In this document: piece after piece, positions 1-9,829 of the stretch
How the letters are laid out: every line of letters begins with the position of its first letter
Numbering within the stretch: the stretch's first letter is position 1
NCBI GenBank assembly: GCA_963921825.1
Contig: OY997592.1
Location: forward strand, 26,949,730 to 27,013,729
Source: Erodium maritimum
Lineage: Eukaryota > Streptophyta > Magnoliopsida > Geraniales > Geraniaceae
Direction: 5' to 3'
Length of the DNA: 64,000 nucleotides
The notes under the pieces: model-generated
Seen by the model: only the letters and a program-made list of their open reading frames with translations
Databases searched by the model: none
What the model was told of the DNA's origin: nothing
Made by a program: the position numbers and the translations under genes

Positions 1-19
1 CCTCAGATGCACAAGAGAA

Positions 20-720
20 ATGGGTAAAAAGGGGCAGCCCTCCGGGTCACACATTGATGCGGATCTGCAGAACACGCGGGTCAGAGAGAAGCATAAGAAG
101 CGGGTCGATGATGGGTCAGAAACGTGCAACCACACGGGTCAGAAACGGGCAACCACACGGGTTGAAAAACGTGCAGCGGATCTCCATGCAGGTCGGATGC
201 GGGCCGCGGTTCCTATAGCAAGCCCGAGCGCAGATCCTTTTGCTGGGTCAGCCCAATCAGCCCAACCCGTGGACTTCTCTTTGGAAGCTTTATTGGGCCA
301 ACTTTCTGAAGCCCAAAAGGCATATTTTTTTGGATATTTTCAGCATATCGATGTCTATGAATTATTTTGCTGGTACCCGACTACCCATCAAAATTATGAT
401 GATAGCTCTCCGACAAGAATAATTGACTATAACGTAACTAATCATATTTCTTGCGATGCTACGCTCTTATTTAATATTTGGGATAAAAATCAATTCATGC
501 CCGTAGAAATGCCTAATGGAGAAAGTGCTCCTGTGACCATCGTAGCACAAGTGGCCCTTGATCCTCTGTTGACTCTTGATCGAGTGCTCGCAGTGCCACA
601 TTTTTGTTTCAATTAACTACATGTCAGTCAGATTACTCGTGATCTCAATTGTTCACTAATATTTACTCGGGATGTTGTGTGATACATGACGTACTCTCGA
701 GAAAGCTGATTGGAACGGGT
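20..720 (+). pseudogene. Copia-D gag end and aspartic protease remnant
   Basis: One frame is open to 616. Its first half is a basic, low-complexity linker rich in R, K and H. The second half (about residues 130-198) resembles a copia protease: IIDYNVTNHISCD stands where the family has an IIDSG-type active site, followed by MPNGESAPVT and a VPHFCFN block. The active-site triplet D-S-G is replaced by D-Y-N, so the protease should be inactive. After the stop near 616 similarity continues in another frame to about 720 (a LLSVSQIT-like segment), showing a frameshift. Confidence 0.75.
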
Positions 721-769
721 AAGGTGCAATTGGGAACCAACGGTGGCATGCAGAGCATTATTGATTTGT

Positions 770-1350
770 GGGAATGATGACACTCTGTTATGGCATCGAC
801 GTTTAGGGCACATGTCGGCATCTCTGTTATCTCTAATTCCAGGTTTATCTCCAAACTTTTCTAAGCATGGATTTGGTGTATGTGATGTTTTTTGTAAGTC
901 TAAACAGACACGATTGGCCTTTCCCATACACACCCATAAGACTACTCGGATATTCATTGCGACATTTGAGGATCTTACCACACGCCCTCACTCTTAGGGT
1001 GATATTTCTTCCTCTCTATTGTTGATGACTACATCAGGGCTACTTGGGTGTACTTAATGAACCAGAAGTCTGAAGTGAAAACGAAGCTTTTCCATTTCTT
1101 TAATTGGGTGACAAGACAATTTGATGTTCGGGTCAAGTGCCTTCATACCGATGGAGGCAAAGAATTCCAACACCACGAACTAGTAGCTTACTACCATGAC
1201 ACTGATATGGAGTTTTAAACCAGTTGTGTAGGTACGCCTCAGCAAAATGGTGTCGTAGAGAGGAAGCATCGTCATATTTTTCAGGTTGCATGAGCCTTGC
1301 GTTTTCAATCAAGAATTTCATTACGTTTTGGGGAGAATGTGTACTTACAA
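770..1350 (+). pseudogene. Copia-D GAG-pre-integrase and integrase remnant
   Basis: LLWHRRLGHMS near 786-820 is the GAG-pre-integrase histidine motif, followed by a C..C pair near 880-897 (VCDVFC). The integrase core continues in broken frames: VDDYIRATWVYL from about 1021, HTDGGKEF near 1144-1167 (second catalytic Asp) and PQQNGVVERKHRH near 1236-1275 (catalytic Glu). The first catalytic Asp region, near 1000, is corrupted by frameshifts, and an in-frame TAA follows DTDMEF at about 1216. Confidence 0.8.
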
Positions 1351-1919
1351 CAACCTATTTGATTAATTAAATGCCGCTTGTAGTAATTTGGTTGTTTTTG
1401 CTATGTTTACCAACAAACGCACGACAAATTTTCCCAAGATCTCGCCCTGGATTATTTGTGTGATACCTAGGGGACATATAGGTTATCGTATTTATGACCT
1501 AAAAATCACAAGAAGTCGTCGTATCACGAGATGTACAGGTTTGGGAGAACATCTTCTCGGGAGACTATTGTGCAGACATCGGACCACCCTCTGATGATTC
1601 CAATGTTCCACCTCTGGTGCCAGTTGACACCACATTTTTGCATGAGATTCACACTCCACCACCAAAAGCGCCACCTCCAATTCCAACTAAGAATGCGGCC
1701 CATGAGATTGTGGGAACACCAACTCTTCTCGCCAAACGTTTCTGTAGGCCCTCTACAAGCTTGAGTGGGTATGATTACACCCGGCCACCTTCTATCTTGC
1801 CTCCAGCTTCCACACCACACAAGATCGTTCCTTTAGCAAACTCGATAGTACATCCCCTTTCCCATCCCATTTCATATGATCAACTATCACTTGCTCACTC
1901 TACTTTTTTAGCGGCCATC

Positions 1920-2765
1920 CCTTCTATGGATGAGCCACGTACCTTTCAAAATGCAGTAAAATATGAGTATTGACGTGATGCTATGACACAAGAAATTTTA
2001 GCTCTTGAAGGGAATTACACTTGGACCTTAACGGAGCTTCCCCCGGGAAAACGTGCCATCGACTCTAAGTGGGTGTACAAAGTGAGTTATAAAGCTCTAC
2101 TTGTTGTAAGAGGTTACACCCAAGTTGAAGGCGTTGATTACACTGATACCTTCGCCCAGTGGTAAAAATGGTCACTGTTAGATGTCTCCTTGCGGTTGTT
2201 GCTAATCGCGGTTGACCACTATACCAGCTTGATGTCAACAACGCATTTTTGCATGGGGACTTACGAGAAGAGGTTTATATGAAATTTCCACAAAGTTTTT
2301 CCAGACAGGGGGAGCAACGGGTTTGTCGCCTACACAAATCTCTTTATGGTCTCAAGCAAGCGTCTCATAACTGGTACCAAAAGTTCGCAGAGTCTATTAT
2401 TAGCCTTGGTTAAAGCTCTCAACCGCAGACCACTCTCTTTTCACATTTGTTGCTCCTAGATCATTTGTTGCTATTCTTATTTATGTGGATGATGGTGTTA
2501 TAACCTGAACGGATTCCATTCGTATTCAACAACTTAAAGAATACTTAGACCAACAGTTCAAAATCAAGGATTTGGGAAAACTGAATTACTTTCTTGGCCT
2601 TGATGTAGCATGCTCTCCGTTAGGAATTATCCTCTCCCAGAGAAAATACACTCTCGACATCTTGACTGATAGTGGATTTACTAGTTGTAAGCCAACGTCC
2701 TTCCCCCTCACACTTTATCATCGTCTCTCAATGGATGAAAGGCCTCTTTACGAGGATAGCGGCTA
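1920..2765 (+). pseudogene. Copia-D reverse transcriptase remnant
   Basis: Copia RT blocks appear in order across several frames: SKWVYKV and the VRGYTQVEGVDYTDTF block (about 2068-2160), [14 protein letters not shown] (about 2222-2265), [16 protein letters not shown] (about 2332-2376), an intact YVDD catalytic box at 2482-2493, then GKLNYFLGLDV and the thumb region to 2765. Stops occur at about 2163, 2412, 2506 and 2764. The catalytic box itself is intact, unlike in the A-family copies. Confidence 0.85.
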
Positions 2766-3450
2766 ATATCGTCATTTGGTAGGAAGATCGATGTACTTGA
2801 CCATCACTCGACCAAATATTTGTTATGCAGTACACATTTTGAGCCAATTTTTGCAAGCCCCGCGTCAACCTCATCTGGTTGTGACCTTACATGTTCTCCG
2901 TTACGTCAAAAGCAATCATGTGAAAGGGTTGCTCTTCTCGGCTGATAACACACTCACTCCGCGAGCATATTGTGATGCTGATTGGGAAGGATGCCTTAGT
3001 TCTCAGAAGTCGACCACTGGTTACATTATGTTTCTTGGGCCGTCTCTTGTTGTTTGGCGATCTAAGAAGAAAACATTGGTATCTTGTTCATCGGCGGAAG
3101 CCCAATATAGAGCGATGGCAGCCGCTAGCCGAGATATAGTACGAAAGTACTATATCTCGGCTAGCGACAACTTCTCATTAACTTACATATCACTCAAAGT
3201 ACGAAAGTCCCACTTTTTTGTGATAACCATGCGGCCATACATATTGCTTCCAATCTAGTCTTCCATGAACGAACAAAGCACATAGAAATTGACTGTCACT
3301 TTGTTCGTCAACAGCTTCAAGCATGAGTGCTTCGACCTCAACCCATCCCTAGTCGCCAGTAGTTTGCAGACATCTTCACCAAAAGTTTGGGATGTGACCA
3401 TTTTCAGAGCTCCTTGGCAAGTTGGGCATTATTAACCTCCATGCTCTAAC
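2766..3450 (+). pseudogene. Copia-D RNase H remnant, broken by a perfect palindrome
   Basis: YCDADWEGC (about 2969-2995), the STTGYIMFLG and SWRSKKK-like blocks and SSAEAQYRAMAAAS (to about 3128) are copia RNase H. Immediately after this the expected helix is replaced by a 44-bp fold-back (3123-3166). Family sequence resumes at about 3190 and runs on in another frame: [18 protein letters not shown] (about 3263-3315), then FADIFTKSL (about 3366-3392) just before the polypurine tract. Confidence 0.85.
3123..3166. repeat. Perfect 20-bp inverted repeat with a 4-nt GAAA loop
   Basis: Left arm 3123-3142 and right arm 3147-3166 are exact reverse complements around GAAA. The 11-mer AGTACGAAAGT at the hairpin centre occurs again at about 3198-3208, where normal coding sequence resumes. 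This looks like a template-switch or fold-back product inside the RNase H coding region. Confidence 0.95.
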
Positions 3451-3464
3451 TTGAGGGGGAGTAT
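3451..3464 (+). promoter_or_regulatory. Copia-D polypurine tract
   Basis: TTGAGGGGGAG followed by TAT lies directly before the TG that opens the 3' LTR. This is the usual position and composition of the plus-strand primer in copia elements. Confidence 0.8.
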
Positions 3465-3635
3465 TGACGATGATTTTGTAATCTTAATCACACGATCTTC
3501 TCCCCTAATTTATTTGTTTCTTTATATGTAAATATGTTCATTATTAGATAGATTTTGTATTTCCTTATTTGGTTTATGCCCTTTATATAAGTTTGCAGTT
3601 CTTTGATCAATGAAACACAAGACATGGATACAACA
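3465..3635 (+). repeat. Copia-D 3' LTR
   Basis: Begins TGACGATG after the polypurine tract and probably ends in CAACA near 3635. It contains a TTTATATAAGTTTGCAG promoter-like block near 3590. No second copy is in the window, so the right end is approximate (up to about 6 bp further) and no target duplication can be tested. Confidence 0.6.
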
Positions 3636-4138
3636 TCCTAACTATTTTACATTTTAAAAGTGAGCTTGAGCTCTTGAGAGTACTGTTTTATAGATTCATG
3701 ACTTCTCTTTCAACCAAGAATAAGTTCTCTTCTCAAAATTTCAATCTTTCTTTCCAGCTTATCAAAAAAAAATTGAATCGTTCTCTTTCTAAACATGGAA
3801 ATCAAACCCCTGGACTTGTGCTAGAATCAAAAGAAAACATCATTCTTTATGGTTGGTAGTTCTTGCCTGAGCAGGTTACTCTTCATTAGGGCTCATTGGG
3901 AACTTGCTTTTGGATTTGGGTTATTTGCTGACATGTTTGGCAGCTTCTTCCTTTGGTTGTGTTCTTTACAATTGATTATTTATGCATTATGGTGATTTCT
4001 TATTTTTATTGTGTCCATTGTTGTTATCCTTTGGGATCAGATTGGTTTGGCTAGTGCTATTTTATTTTGTATCTTTGTTTAGGAGGAGTGTTGTGTTGGT
4101 TTTGTGCCCTAGGAAGATCCACATTGACATATTTAAAT
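3636..4138. other. Unassigned DNA between Copia-D and the MULE
   Basis: AT-rich sequence with no recognised domain. A 61-codon frame at 3674-3859 has an acceptor-like TTTCTTTCCAG near 3749-3759, but nothing around it supports a gene. This is the best candidate in the window for ordinary host intergenic DNA. Confidence 0.4.
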
Positions 4139-4148
4139 GTATTTGTGA
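4139..4148. repeat. MULE target-site duplication, left
   Basis: GTATTTGTGA is repeated exactly at 5812-5821. Mutator-like elements usually duplicate 9 bp, with 8-11 bp reported. Confidence 0.85.
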
Positions 4149-5811
4149 GAGGAGAAATCTGCTAGAAACTCCTCTTATCCTAAAAACTGTGTGAACCAAT
4201 CCAAGCCACACACACCTAAGATCTAACATTCACCATGATGCCACATCATCACCCCAATTCCACCCAAATGCACGCCACTTTCATCATTTCTCACACAAGC
4301 AAGGGCATAATTGTAATAACATGGTGCCATGTGGACAAGTGTCCATTTTTTTCTTAACCAATTCACTAATTTAATATTTCCCAATTCGTTTGAACTCCGA
4401 TTATCTTCAAACTTTGCCATTATTTTTCTTTTTCCAAGGGCTTTAAATCAAGATGAGTCATGAATATATTTTGAAGCACGAAAATAAAAAGTTATATTGG
4501 GGTGATAAAAACAATGTTGAGTGTTGATAAATCTTCACTAATAAATTTTTTATATCGGGGTATCAAACTAGTGCTAAATGTTGATAAAAAACATGTACTA
4601 GGGTGATAAAAAACAGATAATGAGGTGATAAAAATCATGTTCTATTAAAAATAAGGGTGATAAACTAGATTTTAGTGTTGATAAAAAAACATGTGATGGG
4701 ATGATAAAAACACATGTAATTTAATGATAAACATATTGTTTAGTGTTCATAAAAAAACATGTGATGATGTGATAAAAACATGTTCGATTTTGGAAAATGA
4801 GGTGATAAAACTAATGTTCAGTTTTGATAAACACAGTGTATAGTGTTGATAAACCCAGTGTATAATGTTGATAAACCCAGTGTATAGTGTTGATAAAAAT
4901 TACCTAGACTTAACCTTTTTTTTAAATCAGTCTCGAAATAAGGGTGATAAACTAGAGTTTAGTGTTGATAAAAAAAAACATGTGATGGGATGATAAAAAC
5001 ACATGCAACATAATGTTTAGTGTTGATAAAACTAGTGCTTAGTGTTCATAAAAAAAAGTGATGATGTGATAAAAAAACATGTTCGATTTTGGAAAATGAG
5101 GTGATAAAACTAATGTTCAGTGTTGATAAACCCAGTGTATAGTGTTGATAAACCTAGTGTATAGTGTTGATAAAAATTACCCAGACTTAACTTTTTTTTT
5201 AAATCAGCCCCGAAATAAGGGTGACAAACTAGAGTTTAGTGTTGATAAAAAAACATGAGATGGGATGATAAAAACACATGCAATTTAATAATAAACATAG
5301 TGTTTAGTGTTGATAAAACTAGTGCTTAGTGTTCATAAAAAAAACATGTGATGATGTGATAAAAATCATGTTCGATTTTGGAAAATGAGGTGATAAAACT
5401 AGTGTTCAGTGTTGATAAACCCAGTGTATAGTGTTGATAAACTCAGTGTATAGTGTTGATAAAAATTACCAGACTTCACTTTTTTTAAAGAAATCAGCCC
5501 GAAATAATTTTTTTTTCGTGCTGCAAAATATATTCATGACTAATCTTGATAGAAAGCCCTTGAAAAAAAAAACTGATGGCTCAAGTTTGAAGTCAATCGG
5601 AGTTCAAACGAAGCGGGAAAAATTAAATTAGTGAATTAATAAAAAACAAATATGATGGTTTTACTAAAAAGCCATTACCACTTACTAAAAAGTGCTGTAT
5701 TTTTGCAGTTAACAACTCAATTGCATCTCATCCATCCATTCTTAAAATGAATGGTTTGGATTGGTTCACACGATTTTACGTTAAGGAGTGTTTTCTATTT
5801 GATTTTTCCTC
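4149..5811. mobile_element. Non-autonomous Mutator-like element (TIR-MULE)
   Basis: A 1663-bp unit whose ends are long inverted repeats. Left about 4149-4505 starts GAGGAGAAATC; the reverse complement of right about 5506-5811 starts GAGGAAAAATC. The best-conserved blocks are the TGTGAACCAATCCAA segment near 4190 and near 5764, and about 130 bp at 4360-4495 against 5510-5640. The middle of each arm has diverged. A perfect 10-bp duplication flanks it. No transposase is present; the interior is a tandem array. Long TIRs, TSD length and structure fit a MULE, though the family name cannot be confirmed by eye. Confidence 0.85.
4490..5503. repeat. Internal tandem array of the MULE (about 280-290 bp higher-order units)
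   Basis: Short units of about 20-30 bp built on GTGTTGATAAA are arranged into larger units that begin ATAAGGGTGA at 4651, 4938 and 5215. The third unit ends near 5503. Periods are 287, 277 and 289 bp, and 4490-4650 is a partial unit. Each larger unit ends in a T-rich AAATCAGCCC block. The array is very AT-rich and has no coding potential. Confidence 0.9.
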
Positions 5812-5821
5812 GTATTTGTGA
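5812..5821. repeat. MULE target-site duplication, right
   Basis: GTATTTGTGA, identical to 4139-4148. Confidence 0.85.
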
Positions 5822-5907
5822 TTAATAATAATTGGCAAACGTTTACTATCACTAAGTTGTAGTGTTAATGAAACCGTGAATATACTATATCCTATAAGGT
5901 ATTAGGG

Positions 5908-5924
5908 AATATTTCCTTAATAGT
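5908..5924. repeat. LINE target-site duplication, left
   Basis: AATATTTCCTTAATAGT; the partner at 6545-6561 differs at two adjacent bases. It sits directly against the T-rich end (the LINE tail read on the minus strand). Confidence 0.75.
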
Positions 5925-6544
5925 TTTTCTTGATAAATGAAAATTTTATTAGAGATCCCGTCTTCCAAGGTGGAAAACCAGGATAGAATGATACTACCGT
6001 GACGAGGATCAAAATAAGACCTTCTCAAAATAACACTCAAACAAGAGAAAGAAAGAAAAAAGTAAAAACAGTCCCTGCAATACAACAAAAAATCACCCTC
6101 CGGGTCTGCGCACCTTACTCCCCGTCATCAATAGCCAAACCTAAGACAGGTTCCACGAAGTTCCTACGCATCTGTCTAGAGAAGAACACCACTTCTAGTC
6201 CTTGCAATCCGAGACCAAATCCCCCGCCAGACGTAGGACACTAAAATAATGAGCCTGCAGCTTCCTCATTACTTCATCAAGGGTGTCCAGTCGGCCATTG
6301 AACACTGCTCCATTCCCTTGTAAACAGATATGCCAACAGGTTAAAAAGCCCAATGTAAGCCACACCTTATTACATCCAAAACACCAATATCATTCCAAAC
6401 CACCACATCATAAAAAAAGTCTGCCATCATAACCCAAGTCAAAGACCACCTACCATGAAGTCTGTTCCATATCCTGATAGCATATTTATAATGCAATAAC
6501 AGATGCACGGTATCCTCAAAAACCTATTTGCATAACTTGCACAT
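5925..6544 (-). mobile_element. 5'-truncated LINE (L1-type) insertion
   Basis: Read on the minus strand it begins inside a zinc-binding domain typical of the ORF2 C-terminus (CKLCK near 6541-6527, then FEDTVHLLLHY and IRIWNRLHG). It runs through a degenerate C-terminal tail and ends in AATAAAATTTTCATTTATCAAGAAAAA at about 5951-5925. 5' truncation, an A-rich 3' end and a 17-bp flanking duplication fit target-primed reverse transcription. Several stops show it is inactive. Confidence 0.85.
6250..6544 (-). pseudogene. LINE ORF2 C-terminal zinc-binding (zf-RVT-like) remnant
   Basis: The minus-strand reading gives CKLCK, a stop, then FEDTVHLLLHYKYAIRIW followed by HGRWSLTWVMMADFFYDVVVW. This is the C..C...H...C-type finger found downstream of reverse transcriptase in plant L1 elements. 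The reverse transcriptase itself is absent because truncation falls exactly in this finger. The more proximal part (about 5999-6245) reads as a P/G-rich tail in another frame. Confidence 0.7.
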
Positions 6545-6561
6545 AATATTTCCCCAATAGT
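6545..6561. repeat. LINE target-site duplication, right
   Basis: AATATTTCCCCAATAGT, matching 5908-5924 at 15 of 17 positions. Confidence 0.75.
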
Positions 6562-6800
6562 AATACACTTATAGATAAAGTAGTGAATCTATTTACTCGT
6601 CCCTAGCCTAAATATATAGTTAGAGCTAGTGTGACTTTTGACGACAGACTCATGTTTTACTAATCATGCATATAGAGATATGACTCAAAATCACAAACGC
6701 CAAATAGTTCCACATTGGAAGACCCACCTTGGGAATACTCCATAGATTAGAGACAAGAGTATATATTAACTACCTAAGTAGTTCTTAGCCGTACAACCAT
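6562..6800. other. Unassigned DNA before the nested copia stack
   Basis: AT-rich, no coding signal. A GTTCCACATTGGAAGACC block near 6707 followed by AGTATATATTAAC near 6759 resembles promoter regions found in some plant LTRs and small RNA genes, but nothing flanking it supports either identity. Confidence 0.35.
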
Positions 6801-6805
6801 GACAT

Positions 6806-6846
6806 TGTTTGTCTTAGTACCCGTAGCTCAATTGTAAATCTCTAAA
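6806..6846 (+). repeat. A0 relic copia 5' LTR, segment 1 (first 41 bp)
   Basis: TGTTTGTCTTAGTACCCG matches the start of the A-family LTRs. Preceded by GACAT. The sequence breaks off at 6846, where T1 is inserted, and resumes after 26682 with exactly the next LTR bases. Confidence 0.85.
6842..6846. repeat. T1 target-site duplication, left (CTAAA)
   Basis: CTAAA here and at 26683-26687, directly outside the T1 LTR ends. The 5-bp length is as expected for LTR-retrotransposon integrase. Confidence 0.95.
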
Positions 6847-7352
6847 TGTAAGAACCACTCCAGGTCAATGCCAGTCAAATCGGCGAAAAACAAGAAAAAT
6901 TAAAATTTTGGGACAGACACTTAAATGAACCTAAATTTGACCCCGAGGGTCATACCGGGCTTAAGTTGACCCCGATATCGATCAAAGTGAGTTCTGGGGG
7001 ACTTAGAGCAACTTTCTGACCAATTTAGGAAAGGTTGACTTTTTGTCGGAAAAGTCAACCGAGCGACGTTTAGGTCCGTTCGAGGTCCCTTTTGGATCCA
7101 AAAAGCTTAGCCGTCATTACAGCGGTCTTAGTTGGGCCATTTCCTAGTAGCCCGTGAAGTTTCGTAATTTCTTGGAAAATGGGCCCATTCGGGGCCCGAG
7201 ACGGCCGAATTTCGCGAATCTGATAGAAAAATGACTACAGAGATATTCTAATAAGGATGGGACACACTTGCCACTTGTCACATGAGTGGTGGAGTTAGGT
7301 AATGTTGAACAAAACAAAAGGAAGACCCATGACGGTGTTCGGCCACACTTCA

Positions 7353-7432
7353 AAAAAAAGAGAAAAAAAAGAGAAAAGAAGAGAGAGAAAGAAGAGAGAA
7401 GAAGGAGAAGAAAAAGGAAAAGGAAGAAGAAA
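7353..7432 (+). repeat. GA-rich purine tract in the T1 LTR
   Basis: About 80 bases that are almost purely A/G, followed by TTAGGGTTTAGGG. The equivalent in the 3' LTR is about 24227-24308. The position and composition resemble a 5' untranslated leader, so transcription could start just upstream; that is inference. Confidence 0.7.
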
Positions 7433-8352
7433 GTGTTAGGGTTTAGGGTTTTCCCGATGATCCAACCGACGGATCGTCTCAACGATTGAAGAATCGAGCT
7501 CCCGTCATCATTCCCTACGGTGAGAACCTATTCGATTTTCATTTTGATACGTTTGAAAGTTAGGGTTTGGGCTTAAACGGGTTAAATATGGATGAGTCGA
7601 GGTGTAGGGTTCGTTGGGAACGTTTTGGAGCGAAAAGGATCGGTTTCCGGTGACTGGAGGCTCGGGGCAGCTCTAGTCACCGTGGGTGGTGGCTGGCCGG
7701 AGCTAGGACCGGCCACCACTGTGGTGAACCGGTCCAAAACCGGTCCAGCCACCCACGGGTCTTGATGGCCGGGTGGGGCCCACGTGTTCGGGTCTCGGAT
7801 TTTCGTGTTCGTGTGGTTTTGGACGAACCCCAAGTCGTTAATTCACACCCGGAACGAATTTTGAAATTAAATTGTGAAAGTTGGGAAGTTCAGGTTTAGA
7901 AACTTTAAACGCGAATTAAATCGTTCGGAAGTCGGAAATTGATTACGTCGATTGCATTGGAACCCTTGAGTTATTCTAAGATCGAAGAAACGAAAACGGG
8001 AATTTTCGGAGCGCCGGAAGGGCGTTTTCCAATCCCGGCTAGATTCGCCGAGCCGGGCGAAACGGGCCTTTCTGGGCCCATTATTGACAATGTCGAGTAA
8101 TTGGGAAGGTTGGGAGTGATCGACATTGTCGGGGTTGAGTTTGGGCGTCAAATTCATTAAAATTCAGCTTTGTCTGCAAACTTAAAAAGTGTTTTAATTG
8201 TGATCTTGATTAGATCGTGCCGAGGACCACGACAAGGGAAAGCTAAGCGAGTGATCGCGAGCACGCCGGAGCTTGGGCGTGGACTTTTGGGAAAGCATTA
8301 CGAGGTAGGGAAAAGTAGCCGGATCTCGGCCTTGACTAGGGAAAGTTTACAG

Positions 8353-8520
8353 TAGAAATGCATGAGACACTTAGTAGTGTCGTAGGATAAGTAAGTTTAT
8401 CGAACACTAGAAATGCAGGCGACACTTAGGGGTGTCGTATGATACGAGAACGTATCGAACAATATAAAGGCATTTGACACTTAGTAGTGTCGTAGGATGA
8501 GTGAACTTATCGAACAATAG
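8353..8520 (+). repeat. Three hairpin-bearing repeats in the T1 LTR
   Basis: Three units of about 55-57 bp, each with GAAATGCA- or AAGGCA-like starts, a GACACTTAGTAGTGTC hairpin (the second unit varies) and a TATCGAACA end. Also present in the 3' LTR at about 25216-25384, and in shorter form in T2 (about 38470-38600). Confidence 0.8.
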
Positions 8521-8570
8521 AGATACCGGTGGCATTTGGTTGTGCCCGGAGGTTGATTGAATTGTTTGTC

Positions 8571-8969
8571 TATGTGGGTGGCCATGAGTGCCCGTGGGGT
8601 GTTGAACTCGTGTATTACTGTTGGTGTGTCGTTGGTGGCCATGAGTGCCTTTGGGGAGTTGAACCCGTATGTTACTGTTGGTGTGTCGTGGGTGGCCATG
8701 AGTGCCTTTGGGGTGTTGAACCCGTGTATTACTGTTGGCATGTCGTGGGTGGCCATGAGTGCCTTTGGGGTGTTGGACCCGTGTTTTTACCGTTTGTGTG
8801 TCGTGGGTGGTCAGGTGTGCCGTTGGGGTATTGGACCCGTGTGTTTACTGTTTTTGTGTCGTGGGTGCCGTTGGGGTGTTGAACCCGTGTGTTACTGTTT
8901 CGTGTGTCGTGGGTGGCCATGTGTGTCGGTGGGGTGTTAAACCTGTGTTGTTGCTATTTGTTGAACCTT
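8571..8969 (+). repeat. Minisatellite in the T1 5' LTR, seven units of about 57 bp
   Basis: Units contain GGTGGCCATGAGTGCC, then GGGGTGTTGAACCCGTGT, then TTACTGTT. Seven can be delimited; the sixth is shortened to about 48 bp. Long reading frames across the array reflect its period being close to a multiple of three and are not genes. Confidence 0.9.
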
Positions 8970-9816
8970 GGGTGTTCATTGTGATTGCCTGAGGTTGGGG
9001 GCCCGCCTGGCAATAAAGGGGTCCTGTGGTCGCGCGCGTGGGGGTTGGCTAGCCTTCTGACTAACCACCAGTAAAGTTATGCACTCTTCTGCGATGAAGG
9101 GCGGCTCCCCTTCCGACTACGTATCGGAAAAGTATTGCGGTATATGTTGCTAACAGGTCGACCGCCTGACCCGACTGCATTCGGGGAAAGTTGCGTGGGG
9201 CAGGTTCGAGCCCAGTCGGTTAGCAACCGGCATTGAGCAGCTGGAGTGCGATCATTTGTGATCTTGTTTGTCGTGTGCGATCCTTTGTGATCTTGGGTGT
9301 TGCGTGGTTATTATTCGTGTTTTGGGTTGAGGTCGTAACCGTTGTGTCGGGTCTACATTACGCGTCCGGGTTTGAATTGGTTGGGGAAAGTAACAGTTTT
9401 CGTGTGACAGTCGGGTTACTTGAGTTTGGGGATAGTAGTCCCCGGTGTTTGGTTTGTTGTTGGTGTTTCCGGCATTTTCTGCTAGTATGTCGTAGTCAGT
9501 CTGGTATCCGTGGTGGTGAGCGAACGCTCACCCCTAGCTGCTTTTCCTACAGGTATTGGTCGCGAGACGGACTAGGGGAACTCTCAAAGCTTGAAGAGCT
9601 GGGAGCGGGAGTCCGGGTTTCTTTTTGGGAGTGTAGCAACGTACGCTTTGGCTGCTTTTGTCCGCTTGTTTTGGACGTACTTTCAGTTGTAAAATGTTAT
9701 TTAGATTAACTCAGGGTGGTGTTTTTAAGCGGTTTATTTAAAATATTTGAAAATTGTTTTATTGTTCTTCGTTCGCGTTCCGGGCTCAGTTCTACCGAAT
9801 TCGGGGCGTGACCGTT

Positions 9817-9829
9817 TGGTATTAGAGCT
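9817..9829 (+). promoter_or_regulatory. T1 primer-binding site
   Basis: TTGGTATTAGAGC lies four bases after the LTR end. It matches the TGGTATCAGAGC site complementary to initiator tRNA-Met except for one C-to-T change. Confidence 0.8.

Larger units (their letters stand above)
1..3635 (+). mobile_element. Copia-D: 3' part of a decayed Ty1/copia retrotransposon
   Basis: Domains run in copia order: gag end, protease, GAG-pre-integrase, integrase, reverse transcriptase, RNase H, polypurine tract, then a short 3' LTR. The 5' LTR and most of gag lie before the window. Stops and frameshifts fall in every domain, so the copy is dead. The reverse-transcriptase wording and the LTR of about 170 bp resemble the Ale/Retrofit branch, which is an inference. 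It is not closely related to the A0-A4 copies further on. Confidence 0.9.
6847..9813 (+). repeat. T1 5' LTR
   Basis: 2967 bp, from TGTAAGAACC to GGGGCGTGACC; the final CA seen in the 3' LTR has become CC. It is about 118 bp longer than the 3' LTR, mainly because the 3' copy lacks a block of about 110 bp present here near 7087-7195. Internal features are a GA-rich tract (about 7353-7432), a TTAGGGTTTAGGG telobox-like motif just after it, hairpin triplets (8353-8520) and a seven-unit minisatellite (8571-8969). Confidence 0.93.

Noticed and set aside
3982-4194. 70-codon hydrophobic ORF before the MULE
   Set aside because: It runs across the MULE boundary and TSD at 4139-4149, so it cannot be an original gene, and T-rich DNA gives hydrophobic frames by chance.
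4490-5503. CRISPR-like or direct-repeat array
   Set aside because: Units are contiguous and degenerate with no unique spacers, in a plant transposon between MULE inverted termini.
6700-6775. Possible plant small nuclear RNA promoter (CCACATTGG box with a TATA-like box)
   Set aside because: The box deviates from the usual upstream element, the spacing was not convincing and no snRNA-like sequence follows before the A0 LTR at 6806.
7286-7489. 67-codon K/R/E-rich ORF in the T1 LTR (also 24162-24365)
   Set aside because: It is the translation of the GA-rich purine tract.
8529-8992. Overlapping long frames of G/V/W/C-rich protein across the T1 LTR (also 25393-25931 and 45366-46315)
   Set aside because: Produced by the 57-bp minisatellite, whose period is a multiple of three, leaving several frames open on both strands.
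9233-9709. 158-codon ORF in the T1 LTR
   Set aside because: Lies inside an LTR, shifts frame in the 3' LTR copy (26110-26578) and has no recognisable domain.
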